DNA of 38,338 nt, from positions 146,317 through 184,654 of the forward strand of contig NW_003204474.1 of assembly GCF_000006405.1 (NCBI RefSeq), read 5' to 3'. Position 1 is the stretch's first letter. The number at the start of each line of letters is the position of its first letter. This DNA comes from Perkinsus marinus ATCC 50983 (taxonomy: Eukaryota > Perkinsozoa > Perkinsida > Perkinsidae). A program made the position numbers and the translations under genes. Below are positions 12,271-28,826 of the stretch, piece after piece. Below the pieces are notes generated by a model, which worked only from the letters and a program-made list of their open reading frames with translations, made no database searches and had not been told where the DNA came from.

Positions 12271-13335
12271 CTACTGATGATGAATGGCGAGTTTGCTTTC
12301 TCTAGCACTCATACTGCGGAGATAGGGAGTATTAGGCTGGAGCATTTCCATCCTACCAACCCAGGCAGCAAAACTATCACTAAGCCAAGGTTCGAGGGCA
12401 ACCAAAACCTGATTCTTGAAGCCAATGGTATGAACACCAGTAGCAATACGAGGATCATCATTCTGGAGCCTCCAGACGACCTCATCAGTGCACTTCTCGG
12501 AGGGCATGTCGAACAGGGTGAACAAAGGAGATGCCTTGCAACCAGCAGCAACACTGAAGTTAGTATCATTCATGGCACCAGGCTGGATAGTAAGAACACC
12601 AGTACCGAGAGTACGGCACTCATGGTCAAGGCATTTACCCCACTGGGTAAGGAAGCACTTCGAACTGTAGTAGAAGGCGTTACCACTTCCAAGAGCATGT
12701 GCAACGATAGAGCTGATGATGCAGACACGACCCTTTCCACGAGGAACGAAGTGATGGGACACGAAGTACTGTGAGAGCATCACTTGTTGGATAACATTCA
12801 GACGAATCTGAGTTTCCAACTTCTCCGGCTGGAGGTTGACAATATCACACGAATACATACCACCTGCATTTAGAACAGCAAGGGCGACTGGAAGATCATC
12901 AACAGCAGCACGGAGTTTGGCGAGACCCTCGTCACAGGACAGATCACAGGCGACGACGACAACCTTGCAACTCGGACCGTAGGTCTTCACCAGAGTATCC
13001 TTCAACTCGTTTAACAACTTCTCGCTACGGGCGGAGATCACAAGACTCCAACCTGCCTTTGCTAACTTCATCGCGATTTGATGGCCCAAACCTTTGGACG
13101 CACCAGTAACAACAGCATACTCCCGACGAGTAGCCCTCACCGGCTTGAGGTTGTAAGGATAACCCATATCGAAAAGTGGCCCTTGAAGTTTGAGGACGAC
13201 CCAGCATAAAGCTACACCCGTTAAGATGATAGGTGCGCACAAGGCCATGATAGCTATAACACTCAACCACTCGAAGAGGGTGAATGGATAGGCACCCATA
13301 GAGTGGACAACTGGTAAACTTTGCTTCTCAGCCAT
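12271..13335 (-). CDS. Membrane-anchored short-chain dehydrogenase/reductase (17beta-HSD12 / ketoacyl reductase type)
   Basis: Intronless frame of about 354 residues from ATG at 13335 (MAEKQSLPVV) to TAG at 12271..12273. The frame stays open about 20 codons upstream, but the internal Met gives the usual family length. N-terminal hydrophobic segments (LSVIAIMALCAPIILTGVAL) suggest an ER-type anchor. The Rossmann signature TGASKGLG follows at about residue 80, with ISARS, the NAG motif and catalytic Ser (IISSIVAH) and YxxxK (YYSSK). This layout fits the 17beta-HSD12/3-ketoacyl-CoA reductase branch of the SDR family, which reduces 3-ketoacyl-CoA in fatty-acid elongation or ketosteroids. Substrate cannot be read from sequence; 3-ketosphinganine reductase is an alternative. 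Lack of introns contrasts with its neighbours and suggests retrocopying or recent acquisition. Confidence 0.88.
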   Translation of the reverse strand: MAEKQSLPVVHSMGAYPFTLFEWLSVIAIMALCAPIILTGVALCWVVLKLQGPLFDMGYPYNLKPVRATRREYAVVTGASKGLGHQIAMKLAKAGWSLVISARSEKLLNELKDTLVKTYGPSCKVVVVACDLSCDEGLAKLRAAVDDLPVALAVLNAGGMYSCDIVNLQPEKLETQIRLNVIQQVMLSQYFVSHHFVPRGKGRVCIISSIVAHALGSGNAFYYSSKCFLTQWGKCLDHECRTLGTGVLTIQPGAMNDTNFSVAAGCKASPLFTLFDMPSEKCTDEVVWRLQNDDPRIATGVHTIGFKNQVLVALEPWLSDSFAAWVGRMEMLQPNTPYLRSMSARESKLAIHHQ

Positions 13336-14183
13336 TATATAAAAAGAAGATGAACTGAATACAGATTCCACAGGAAAAAATTTTATTCTCAACACTTGCT
13401 ATAGAGCTTTATTTGAGACACAGTTGTTTCATTTGAGAATGCTAAAGATTCGCACTAGCGACTTAGCTCGTGCTGAAGGCTGGAGGGTGCAGCTACGTTG
13501 TGTCGCTGTAGCCGTATGAAATTTCTTCGCTAGGCCATCTGGGAACCTATGGAAGGAATTTGGTCAGCAGTGTGTCCCCATAGTGGTATTTCTATGGCGG
13601 AGGTCAATATAGATGGAATGTACGCTTTGTAGGATCTCAAGTTCTGGGTGAACCCACCGAATATGTTTTATATCAACAGCGAATACTGGAGAGTATGGTA
13701 AAGACCTCGACAGCACATACCTTGGGACGTGTTTGCTGGGGACGTGACCTTATGCACTAAGTGTTCATACGCTATTCGACTCGAACAGCTGATCGATGCC
13801 AACATACCAACAACATGTATTCTTCCTTTTTTCTGCAATTTTCGATTAATCGTAGATTCTTTTCCCAATCAATATTATAAACGATCTCGGCTCCAGACGA
13901 AATTGGCCTAACGAACAGCTACATTGTCTTACATATTTCGTCTAAATTGAGGCTACTTTGGTCGTGGGAACGAAACTGATCTTCCTGGCGCGTGCTCCCG
14001 CGAAGTCGACCGTACTACGACGTATCTTTAAGCTATGGCATAGGCGCCCTCCTCCTAATGAAAGCGGAATAGGTCTCCCAAAGGTGCAGAGATGCAGGGG
14101 AAGATGGTGTCATGAAATGATAGTGTGACGAGTGGGTTACTAATGACTAGGACATTGTGACAGCCCAAGAAGTACTACACATA
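13336..14183. other. Intergenic region with motif array Q
   Basis: Between the SDR start and tRNA-Lys. It contains array Q (13897..14075), described separately; otherwise no convincing gene. The first ~100 bp is presumably the SDR promoter and 5' UTR. Confidence 0.45.
13897..14075 (+). repeat. Second array of CGAAATTGAT-like motifs (array Q)
   Basis: Motif starts lie near 13898 (CGAAATTGGC), 13941 (CTAAATTGAG), 13971 (CGAAACTGAT) and 14001 (CGAAGTCGAC), i.e. 30-bp steps over the last three, then GCGGAATAGGTCTC near 14064 and AAAGGTG. It matches the order and end motif of array P, including a shared AAATTGAG..TACTTT segment. It is more degenerate and lies about 110 bp upstream of tRNA-Lys. 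Confidence 0.6.
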
Positions 14184-14257
14184 AGCCTCGGTAGCTCAGT
14201 CGGTAGAGCGCGTGCCTTTTAAGCCCGTGGTCGTGGGTTCGAGCCCCGTCCGAGGTG
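14184..14257 (+). tRNA. tRNA-Lys(TTT)
   Basis: A 74-nt cloverleaf. Acceptor GCCTCGG pairs with CCGAGGT (one G-U); the D arm is GCTC..GAGC; the anticodon loop CTTTTAA gives anticodon TTT with stem CGTGC/GCCCG (one mismatch). T arm GTGGG-TTCGAGC-CCCGT. A-box (TAGCTCAGTCGG) and B-box (GGTTCGAGCCC) are good. It stands alone between the SDR gene and a small minus-strand gene. Confidence 0.93.
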
Positions 14258-14310
14258 CATGTTACTTCACCATAACTGTTTTGGGTTGATCCACAAACCT
14301 CCTCCCCTAA

Positions 14311-15013
14311 TTATTCGGCTCGAGAATTGTTAAGATTATTCCAATTAGAATTCGCTCTCAAGAGGACTCCATAAACATTCTTGCTTGAACTACTTGAGAG
14401 CCCGCTGCGTTTGATGAATCTGGGCTCCGACTGCGGACTGGTATCTAATCTAAGAGCGAGCAAAACCCTATCCAACCTCGAAGTTTCGTGGCGCGCGAGA
14501 AATTCATTCGATTGCGATTCGGAAGAAAGTGGTTGAAGTTGTTGCTGATGAAGGGTTTTTTGCCAAGGCCGAGACAATGCACTATGGATGAAGCTTCAGT
14601 GGCGGCTTATAATATACAGCACGGTAGGATATATATCTTACAATGGACGATTCCGACCCCGCCAGTCCGTCTCAGTGAGTGCGAGTCGGACTGTCCGTCG
14701 GACAAGGGGAGAGTTCTTCGAACAGTGTCTGGAGAACTCCCCCTCGTTTCGCGTATACTCTAATTGGACAGCAATTACCCTTTCTGCAAGAACTTGGCTT
14801 TCTCTCGCTGAGACTCCCAGCTTCCAGGAGCTAGTTCCCATTCATCCATGTGGAGATCCTCGCATAGGACTCTTCAGGATACTCAGGACCCCAGGAGTAT
14901 ATAGGGTCAGTTAAAGCACCTACATGGGAGATTAGACTCGTTACTTTGTGGTTGTACAGCAGGGGCGTACCGGGCAACTGACTGCCATACTCTGGGGTTT
15001 TTGAACCAGACAT
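14311..15013 (-). CDS. Small hypothetical protein, multi-exon
   Basis: I do not recognise it. ATG at 15013 opens MSGSKTPEYGSQLP; a probable intron leads to EDLHMDEWELAPGSWESQRE and KAKFLQKG. A ~50-nt GT-AG intron joins this to DTVRRTLPLSDGQSDSHSLR. The last coding-looking stretch (about 14577..14311) reads RPWQKTLHQQQLQPLSS, then SGLSSSSSKNVYGVLLRANS, ending at a stop at 14311. It is polar, Ser/Gln-rich and has no membrane segment. It is divergent from the helicase on its right, so 15014..15215 may be a shared promoter. Joins are by eye; it could be spurious. Confidence 0.35.
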
Positions 15014-15215
15014 CGGCAGACACTATCTTTGTGATAACCTCACCGGCTTCGGGGCTAGGTGTATGGGGCTAAGTATGGATGGTTGACCATATTTTGGTGC
15101 TATTTGCGACAAATTTGGTATTGGGAGAAGGCAATGCATGCCTAGATCACGATGTTGAAAAGTAGATAATCCCTAATAGGTTTTTTCGTCGAAGAATTGT
15201 CCTTCATGCTTCGTC

Positions 15216-21556
<6,341 letters not shown>

Positions 21557-22321
21557 CTCTCCAACTTCTCATCACTACAACGTACATATGTGTCTGCTAC
21601 TATTGTTTTCCTTCTAACGAGACATGGTTCCTTTTGTGTTGATGGTCAATGAGTGTCGCTATCAGTGTAGTCTGAGGCAAGCGTTTAGAAAACTCGGCCA
21701 CTTCTGCGTGTTTTGCTGAGAGAAGTGAACGACCTGAAAAGTCGGTTAGTTCTTTAACTGGTTTTGTTCACTTCTATTACAGATGATTGCGACGGTACTT
21801 TTTGTCTCGTCTGATGTGGAATGATCTAATCTTAATACCCTCGCCGAAGCATGGCGTGAATCGAGCTCTCCGTAGTTGGACTGTGTTAGGTCTGTCCAGG
21901 ACCGGGTCCCCGAGGCTCTACCATTATATCAAAGTAGCGTCCCCGCATACACCTCTACGCCTACCACATTAACCACTCTGTCGTCTATTTGTTGTGGAAG
22001 TCTGTCTGCCTCAATCTGTTCCCTCCTACTAGCTATGGCTAATAGGAAGCTGTTATAACTTGTTTATTCTCCCCCTCCCAAATAATGACACTCTGGTCAG
22101 TCTTATGAGTCAATGATAACGGGAGCTGTGGTGTCGAAAGGCGCAACGAATGATCAACATTCTCATTATATTTCACTGTGATTTACAGTAGTCGGCCGAT
22201 ACTTTCTTGTCGGGAATATCGCCGTGTTGTGTATGTGCACTACCATTACTATCACTACGCCTTGTCGTTGCTCCGTTCACTATGTTGGTTTTGTAAATTA
22301 ATAACGGAGTTGGTGAGCAGA
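21557..22321. other. Intergenic region between helicase and EF-hand/WD40 gene
   Basis: Both flanking genes are on the plus strand, so this holds the helicase 3' flank and the next gene's promoter. Several short open frames (61-66 codons) lack domains. No repeat family was recognised. Confidence 0.4.
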
Positions 22322-25300
22322 ATGTCTATGGCGGAAACCCATGAGAGTCCCCTCCAGCGTCTTGCGGGCTTTCGTGATTCGGTTCGTCATCGTCCTTTGA
22401 GCTGTCGTTGGAGCTCTTTCTCTCTAGTTAGGTTGAGGGATTGGTGGCTGAGTTCATACGAGGTTTCGAGAGCGGCTATGTCGATACAGTTGAGACCGAA
22501 TTTCAGAGGTTTGACACTCATTGTCTTCGCCAGGATGAGTCCCCTCAGACTTTCCTGCCGACCTGATATGGTACATCCTGGAGAGTTTTCCCTATCAGCG
22601 AATCAGCTTTATGGTGTAGATGGTGATCGACATAACCATCTTTAGGATTTCGATGGCGATCAGATCATCCGTCGCTTGGTAGTAAATGTTGGACATCTCG
22701 ATCTGTGCGTTGAGGATATGGAACGGGTTAGAGACATTGCCTCGGCTAGGCTAGTGCAGGTACATCGTCGATCGAATTTTTTATTATTGGCTTGCTGTAC
22801 TTGAACGCTTCGACAGTGTAGGGCTTCCTAGATATCACACTTTGACTTGAACTCTGATGTTGATAGGCTACCTCAAGAGCGGTGCCCTTCGAGGCTTCCT
22901 GGTCTGAATACGACCAGGGCCTGGAAAGTCGTTTTTCTTCCTCGTTGTCTGTTGGTACTTTGGGTGTACTGTCCTCCTTCTTGTCAGGGGAGTGACCCTG
23001 GCAGTACCGGCCAGATAATGTGGAGTGAGTTTCTCGACTATATAATTGCTGCCCATGATGTACCGTGTCCTGAGCGGTATTTCGAAGGCAACAACTATGT
23101 ACTTCTTGTAGATATTGCACAAGCAGCCGGAGTGCTCGCCGATCATACACGAATTTCGACCGTCTCAACTCAACGTTGTAGCTTCAGCGTAAGGAAGTTT
23201 TTCAGTGCACCGACTTTCACTCGGCATGCAGTTATGAACCGGTAGATGATAAAATGGTGTTCAACGGAGTACTGATCCATCCGGGCATATCCTCGAACTC
23301 GGAGAAACGACTCATTGTGCTGGAGGAAGGATCTCGTGACTATCTAGGTGGTCGGTCGATGGTCATAATTACCGTCAGGAGACTTCCATGTGCATTCCGC
23401 TACCACTGGGTTACGAGATACCCGTCTTTGCAATATCATATCCATGCAGAGCCATTCCAAGGAAGTAAGGGTGGTTCATCGACCGCTTTCGCCCTCCCTA
23501 GTGCACCTCATGAAAAAAGGAACAACCTCCTGTTGGTCATGACATCGATAGTCCTGATCGGTTATCATCGATGGAATGGTCAGATTCTTGCGGCTTGTTC
23601 GCTGCTTTGGCCGTCTCATGACGACCAAACTGATTCCTATCCAATTCTCGTGACCAGCGGTCTGGACAAGACCTTAAGTTAGGCCGCTGAGTAGCTTTGC
23701 TAAACCAAGGACACTGCTGCCTGGCAGATTCTGGGATGAAGACTTCAGCACAATAAAGACATGGGAATTTCCCAAAAAATGTGTGTCGGCTCGCTATGCT
23801 GGGCAGCAAGAATACGCACTTTGTTCGGGACGGACTATTTTGCAGCATGCGTGTATCAGTGGAGGATCCCCTCGTTTCGTGAAGTGAGTCTCGAAGCGGG
23901 TGTTGAGAGGCCCATTGACCTGCGTGTGCAGTTACGTGCCATGGAGAGCCCTGCGGTTCTGAAGCGAATTCATACTGATTCAGCGGGTCACAGCTCAAGT
24001 ATCAACCACATGCTTTGGATCGACCACATAGAAACTGTCGTGACTGCAGGGATGGACAAGTAGGTGTATTAATATTGTAGTTGTGCACTGTGGCTCTCAG
24101 GAAGATTATCTTTTGGGACACTGTACAGTCTCGGACAGTGCACGAACTCCGTGACGCGCACCCCAAGGGTGTCGTGCATTTAGCATATAGCGACGCATTA
24201 TGTGAGAAATAAGGGTGTCCTTAACATCAAGGACTTCGTGTAAGGACGTTGCGTAAAGTACCCGATGCAGGATTCGAACCTACGACCATCTGCTCCGTAG
24301 GCAGACATTCTATCCAGCTGAACTAATCGGGCGATGTTTAAAATTCACACAACTCTACCTCACTGACTGCAAATGCCCTTCAGGTGTTCTTGTTAGTGCT
24401 GGTTTTGACAATGTTATACACCTCTGGAGTTCCTTGAGTGGAGTCAGGTAAGCATCGATTGCCGTGAGCCTTCCAAATCGCTGGTCGTATTCAGAACAGG
24501 AAGCCTTGAAGGGCACACATGCACCGTCACTGCTCTTGAGGTGGGCTCTCATTATCTTTGTTATGCATCCCGACACATTAGGTCATTGACGGAATGGATA
24601 AATGCTCGGGCGAAGAAGTCCTCAATGACTCTCAGTGTATCAGTGCTGACTCAAGTGGCATTGTATGATGGTTGAGTTGTCATACAGGAGTAGCGTTACT
24701 GGTCAGGTAAGGTTGTGGAACATCGGCCGGAAACAGTGCCTACAGTCGTTCAACTCGACGTTCGGCCTGGCCAAGGGAGTAGACGATGGGCCTGTTGACC
24801 CTCGGTGCCTGGTCGTTATCAACCGTGATTTGGTTGCCCTGGTGAGGATTCGAGAGGTGTGGAAATGTAATTCCACTGTCAGGTCGGGCGCCGTCTCTTA
24901 TTCTTCTGTCGGGACGAGACTCGTCCTTCAGCTACTTGCGATGGACAAATACCCTCACAGGCAAGTCAGTTTCACTCTCCAAGTGAACATTTGTGTTTTT
25001 GTCTCCTACTATACCCAGGCGATCGCCATCAATGGTCGGTTGGGCCATGTAGTGACTTCAACTGACAGGGACATTACTACGTGGGATATATTCACCGGCA
25101 AGAGGCTGTTGGTAGGGGAAACTTTGCAAGGACTAAGAGCTCAAAATTCGTCGTAGGTCTTCCCCGAGACGACCTCCTCCCCGATCAAAGCCATGTGTAT
25201 CGAGCCCCTTGAAGAACGTCTCATAGCTATAGGAACCGACACAGGGTCTCTGGCGGTCCACAACTACGCCGTTATGGCCAAGGTGTGAACGGCTGCTTTG

Positions 25301-27166
25301 ATGAAACCTCCCGAGCGTTCGGCCAAAGGCTTGAATTTCGTCATTGCTTGGTTTGATTCATATCCTAGGTGAAGACTCTACGGGCTCATTCGAGTGGCAT
25401 CACCAACATCACCTGGCTCGGACACCTCATTTTCTCGCTGTGTGTTGAGAGGCAGCTGATCATCTACGATGCTACCAACATCACCGATAACAAGGACCAG
25501 CTGGGCGGTGTCCTGAAGGTAAGGAACCGGTATGTGCCAGTTACTGAAAGCTGCGACTCGTTCATTGGTACTCGATTTGATACCCTCAAGCACTGCTGCT
25601 ATCGACTGCTCTCTCTATGGACGGCAGGTGGTCTATGGAACTGACAATGGGACGATATCATGGTGAGCTCCTTCTTGTGGTGGCACGAGGTGTGAACGCA
25701 ATGGTCAGGTACCGCATTGACTCGGGAAAACTTGAGAAGTCTCGACCAGCGTCTCAGGGAGGCGGTCCCGACGCGCTACTGACAGGTCTTCCAATCCCAA
25801 ATGGTATCTGTATGGTCAGCCTGCTCAACGGCACTACCCCGAGCGGTCTGCAAGTGTCGACTACACTCACGCTGAGTGCCTCTGGTGTGGTATCGCTCTT
25901 CGGCCTGTTACCTATGGAGAGGTTCGAGCCTCTGGTGTCTTGGAGATTTGCTTGGAAGTCGGCTGATAGCAAGGTCCCTATGATGGTCAGTGTAGAAGAC
26001 AACGTAAGCTCTCCTGAGTGAATTGCCTTGGAAGTGTTAGTCCACACTCTCCAATCTGCAGGAGAGTCCAATGACAATCTCAGCATCAGCCGTTTCTGAG
26101 GAAAGTTCGACCGGTGCTGGGTGGGATGTTTTCATACAAGGAGGCGTCTCAGTCGGAGGGTGAGGGGCACGAGTCATCTGCAGAGAACTTTCGGTGGCGG
26201 ACAGGAACAGCTCGAGAAGGTCGTCTACAGTACACCCAAGAAGCATAACGAAATGGGTTCTCTTCATGGCTACTGAATGTGGCGCTATAATGAGGTGGGA
26301 CTTGACCGATATTGTTAAGGTAGCAAGCAGTCTTATCTGGTCATCCAAAGGCCACTTCCTCAGTGGACAGCTGAGTCGACTGCTCGACCACCCATCGGCG
26401 AGTGTGACCATCGTCGATCCCTTGGTTTCGATGCTCTCCAGCAGGTGAGCTTGCTGTCCTACTGCTAGCTCGACTGGTCATGTCAGAGCATTCGGCTAGA
26501 GTGGTACACGTTGGTGCCGGGCAGGGCCAAGGTAGATCGGCTCATGCTCCGCCCTTCTCAGGGGATTCATATGGTGAGCGAACTCCCACTGAAGACAACA
26601 TGAGCTCTTAGTTGTTGACTTTGAGTAACGGTGACCATATGGTGAGGTTGTGGAACTCATCGAGTGGTGACTGTATCGGCGCACTCCACCAAGGCGGTCC
26701 GTCCCAATGGTCTTTGCCGCCACAAGTTGTGCTAGAGATGGTGAGCTACTTCTAGCTGGCCGTTGTGATACCCGTCATCAGGACATGGTCGCTCGAGAGA
26801 CGCCCTGGACCGAGCAGCAGGAGGAGGAGGGATCAACGGCTCCGATCGGGTCACTGGTTGCTCCTGTGGATGACACCCGAATCGTGTCATGTGGTGAGCT
26901 CGCAATGGACGCAAGCTTGTTCCGGCTGCTTGTCTCCAAGATACTGTCGATAACATCAAGAAGACTAAGTTGAGCGCGACGGCCCGAGGTCCATCGGTTG
27001 TAGTTGAGGACTTGTTGACGAAGGAGGGGAGACCGTCGAAAAGAGGCACGCAGAGGTGAGTATCTCTTGAGGGTGACGTGCTGCTCGTCAGTGCAGATTT
27101 GACGAGACTACTGTGCAAGCCGCTGGTCGTCTCGCGACGGCCTTGAACACCCTTAACAGCATGTAA
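22322..27166 (+). CDS. EF-hand and WD40-repeat protein (WDR49/WDR64-like)
   Basis: Many short exons from ATG 22322 (MSMAETHESPLQRLAGFRDS) to TAA 27164. After a ~50-nt intron the frame reads VEGLVAEFIRGFESGYVDTV. An EF-hand loop lies at 22994..23029 (DPGSTGQIMWSE, all ligand positions plausible), followed by FLDYIIAA; DFDGDQ near 22650 may be part of another. WD40 repeats follow: LVTSGLDKTL|RFWDEDFS, GHSSSINHMLW..AGMDKKIIFWDT, LVSAGFDNVIHLWSSLSG, SLEGHTCTVTALE, VRLWNIGRKQCLQSF, TSTDRDITTWDIFTGKRLL, LRAHSSGITNITWLGH and GHMVRLWNSSSGDC. The last exons end RLATALNTLNSM. EF-hands ahead of a WD40 array match the WDR49/WDR64/WDY group, found mainly in ciliated eukaryotes; a flagellar role is inference. 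Intron 24202..24383 contains tRNA-Arg on the opposite strand. One join near 23680 lacks an obvious GT donor. Confidence 0.85.
24259..24332 (-). tRNA. tRNA-Arg(ACG), nested in an intron
   Basis: A 74-nt cloverleaf. Acceptor GCCCGAT pairs with ATCGGGT (one G-U); D arm GTTC..GAAT; anticodon stem TCTGC/GCAGA is perfect, around loop CTACGGA (anticodon ACG); T arm GTAGG-TTCGAAT-CCTGC is perfect; discriminator A. It lies wholly inside intron 24202..24383 of the EF-hand/WD40 gene, transcribed in the opposite direction. Confidence 0.95.
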
Positions 27167-27579
27167 CGCTATCGCTCGGTGTCACCTTATGCTGGCTATT
27201 GCGTATCTTTCGTGGAGGGGGTTCGCGACTGCGACTATTACCGCTTTATATATGGCCTCAGTGTCTATAGAGTCTTGTAGAAGTTTGAGTGGAGACCAGT
27301 TGCTGCTGGGCAACTTGATGGTCTCCCAGCGGTGTTGTGTTTTGTGTGATGGTCTTTCTTCTCCCCATGTCCTACTAAAGGCTCGACTGCTACTCAATCG
27401 AGGTCAAGTTGTGCCAAGTCGTGAGTGGTTTGTGCCAAGTCGCAATCGGCCATAGATATGTGTATTTCTGTTCGTATTGACCTCTGGTGAACTCATGACT
27501 ACTGCATAGGTCAGTACTCTCCTCAGTCTGATCTGGTCACCTACCACTCCTACTGTGCGGGGAAATTGGGTAGAGGCAG
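27167..27579. other. Intergenic stretch without a supported gene
   Basis: Downstream of the EF-hand/WD40 stop. Only short open frames; a small direct repeat TTGTGCCAAGTCG occurs twice near 27410..27440. No gene or known repeat family recognised. Confidence 0.4.
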
Positions 27580-28707
27580 ATGCCCACAGAGCTGTTCAAG
27601 TGGGCTAATGAGAAGATGATAACGCAAACCGAAACGGTAAGGAGAAAACAGATGTAACTAAATGATCCCGAATAGCGCTCGAGTGCTGGTCGACACGAGA
27701 TCAGTTGTGTTGTATGTTATAGAGATTTGATGTTTCGTACGATTGGACGGTTGAGTTAGTCTCTCTCGCTCCATCGATCCTATTGTGTTTACGACGAACA
27801 CCCTCAAAAGTGTCCATTACCGGGACAGACTTGGTAGCGTTCCCCTTAGCAAAGGCTAGGGTAAGAGCATCAGCTAGGGAGAGGCCGTTCAGAAAGCATC
27901 CATAGGATAATCGATAGTCACGGAACTGCAGCAAGGACCCATCCAGCGCTAAGAAATAACGTTCCCCAGGGTTTGACAACAATGGGGAAATTGTTCCTAA
28001 TGTGATGACATTTACATGGGAAACTGTTCGAAGAATGTGTTCCCAGCCAAGTGGAAAATTCTAAGCGAGTCTTCCCCCCAGATCATCATAGTTTCCTGGA
28101 TGACCCCTAAACTGCACCTCACACCAAATTTTCTCGATGCTCCTCGAACATCTGACAGGCCTCAAGATCAATGCTGACACGAATGGTATCGGAATCAGAC
28201 GGCATGTTCAATAGACCTCTCCTAAGTGTTAAGAGCACCCCCAGGATAGAGTTTACCTGTAGAACTCAATCCTAGGGGCGCTTCCTAAACTCAGAAGAGG
28301 TCTATTGAACACCCCGAAAATAAAATTTGAGGCATAGCACACTTACTGTTGATGACAAGAATAGACTTCAAAAGGCCAACTAAACCGTAAAAAATCAATC
28401 TTGTAATGGTTAAACGATTCACCAGTAGATCGCTGCTGGAAGCGCAATGACAACGACACAATGTCACAATGTAATCGGTAACTCCACAGGAGGTCATCGA
28501 GAAGTCATATGGGAACGTTGAATCTCTGCAGCGTGATAATGGAAGACGTCATCTATTGATGAGGGACACTCGGACGAGGCTGAAGAGAGGGATGAGACGC
28601 GAGTCAAAAGGATGGCAAGCGAGACTCGGTTGTTGATTCGGGTTGTCCCTATGGAGCCCTGCGCTGTCTACTTGTCTCCTGGCGATGTGTTTAGCCACCA
28701 CAGCTAA
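27580..28707 (+). CDS. Hypothetical small multi-exon protein
   Basis: ATG at 27580 opens MPTELFKWANEKMITQTET; a clean 86-nt GT-AG intron (27637..27722) keeps frame into RFDVSYDWTVELVSLAPSI, ending near LVAFPLAKAR at 27860 before a GTAAG donor. A possible last exon (about 28553..28707) reads TSSIDEGHSDEAEERDETRV and VVPMEPCAVYLSPGDVF before a stop. The interval between would be an intron of about 690 nt holding R3 and foldback sequence; another exon may be missed near 28140..28210. I recognise no domain. The first two exons are better supported than the rest. Confidence 0.4.
27930..28115 (+). repeat. R3 interspersed element
   Basis: Reads GGACCCATCCAGCGCTAAGA, AACGTTCCCCAGGGTTTGAC, GATGACATTTACATGGGAAA, CAGCCAAGTGGAAAATTC and ATCATAGTTTCCTGGATGA, colinear with the copy at 20208..20400. 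Confidence 0.8.
28205..28311. repeat. 107-bp foldback element
   Basis: Two arms of about 50 bp (TGTTCAATAGACCTCTCCTA... and its imperfect complement ending AGGTCTATTGAACA) flank a very short loop near 28256. The outer 16 bp are perfect; about 80% of the rest pairs. Transcribed, it would make one long hairpin. No target duplication is obvious. Confidence 0.88.
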
Positions 28708-28826
28708 GATGCTATTGAACCTAGCTCAAGTGTGAGATGGAAAATAGTTGTTGAGTTTTGCGTGTGAATATCGTATGGAAGTTTGTTGGTTTTAGTTGAA
28801 TTTTCTTTCATAAATACTTCTAAACC

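Noticed and set aside
12277-12774. 165-codon plus-strand frame
   Set aside because: Lies opposite the SDR gene; no domain, and explained as a shadow of its codon pattern.
27701-27982. 93-codon minus-strand frame
   Set aside because: Overlaps exon 2 of the plus-strand hypothetical gene, which has clean splice sites, and runs into an R3 repeat.
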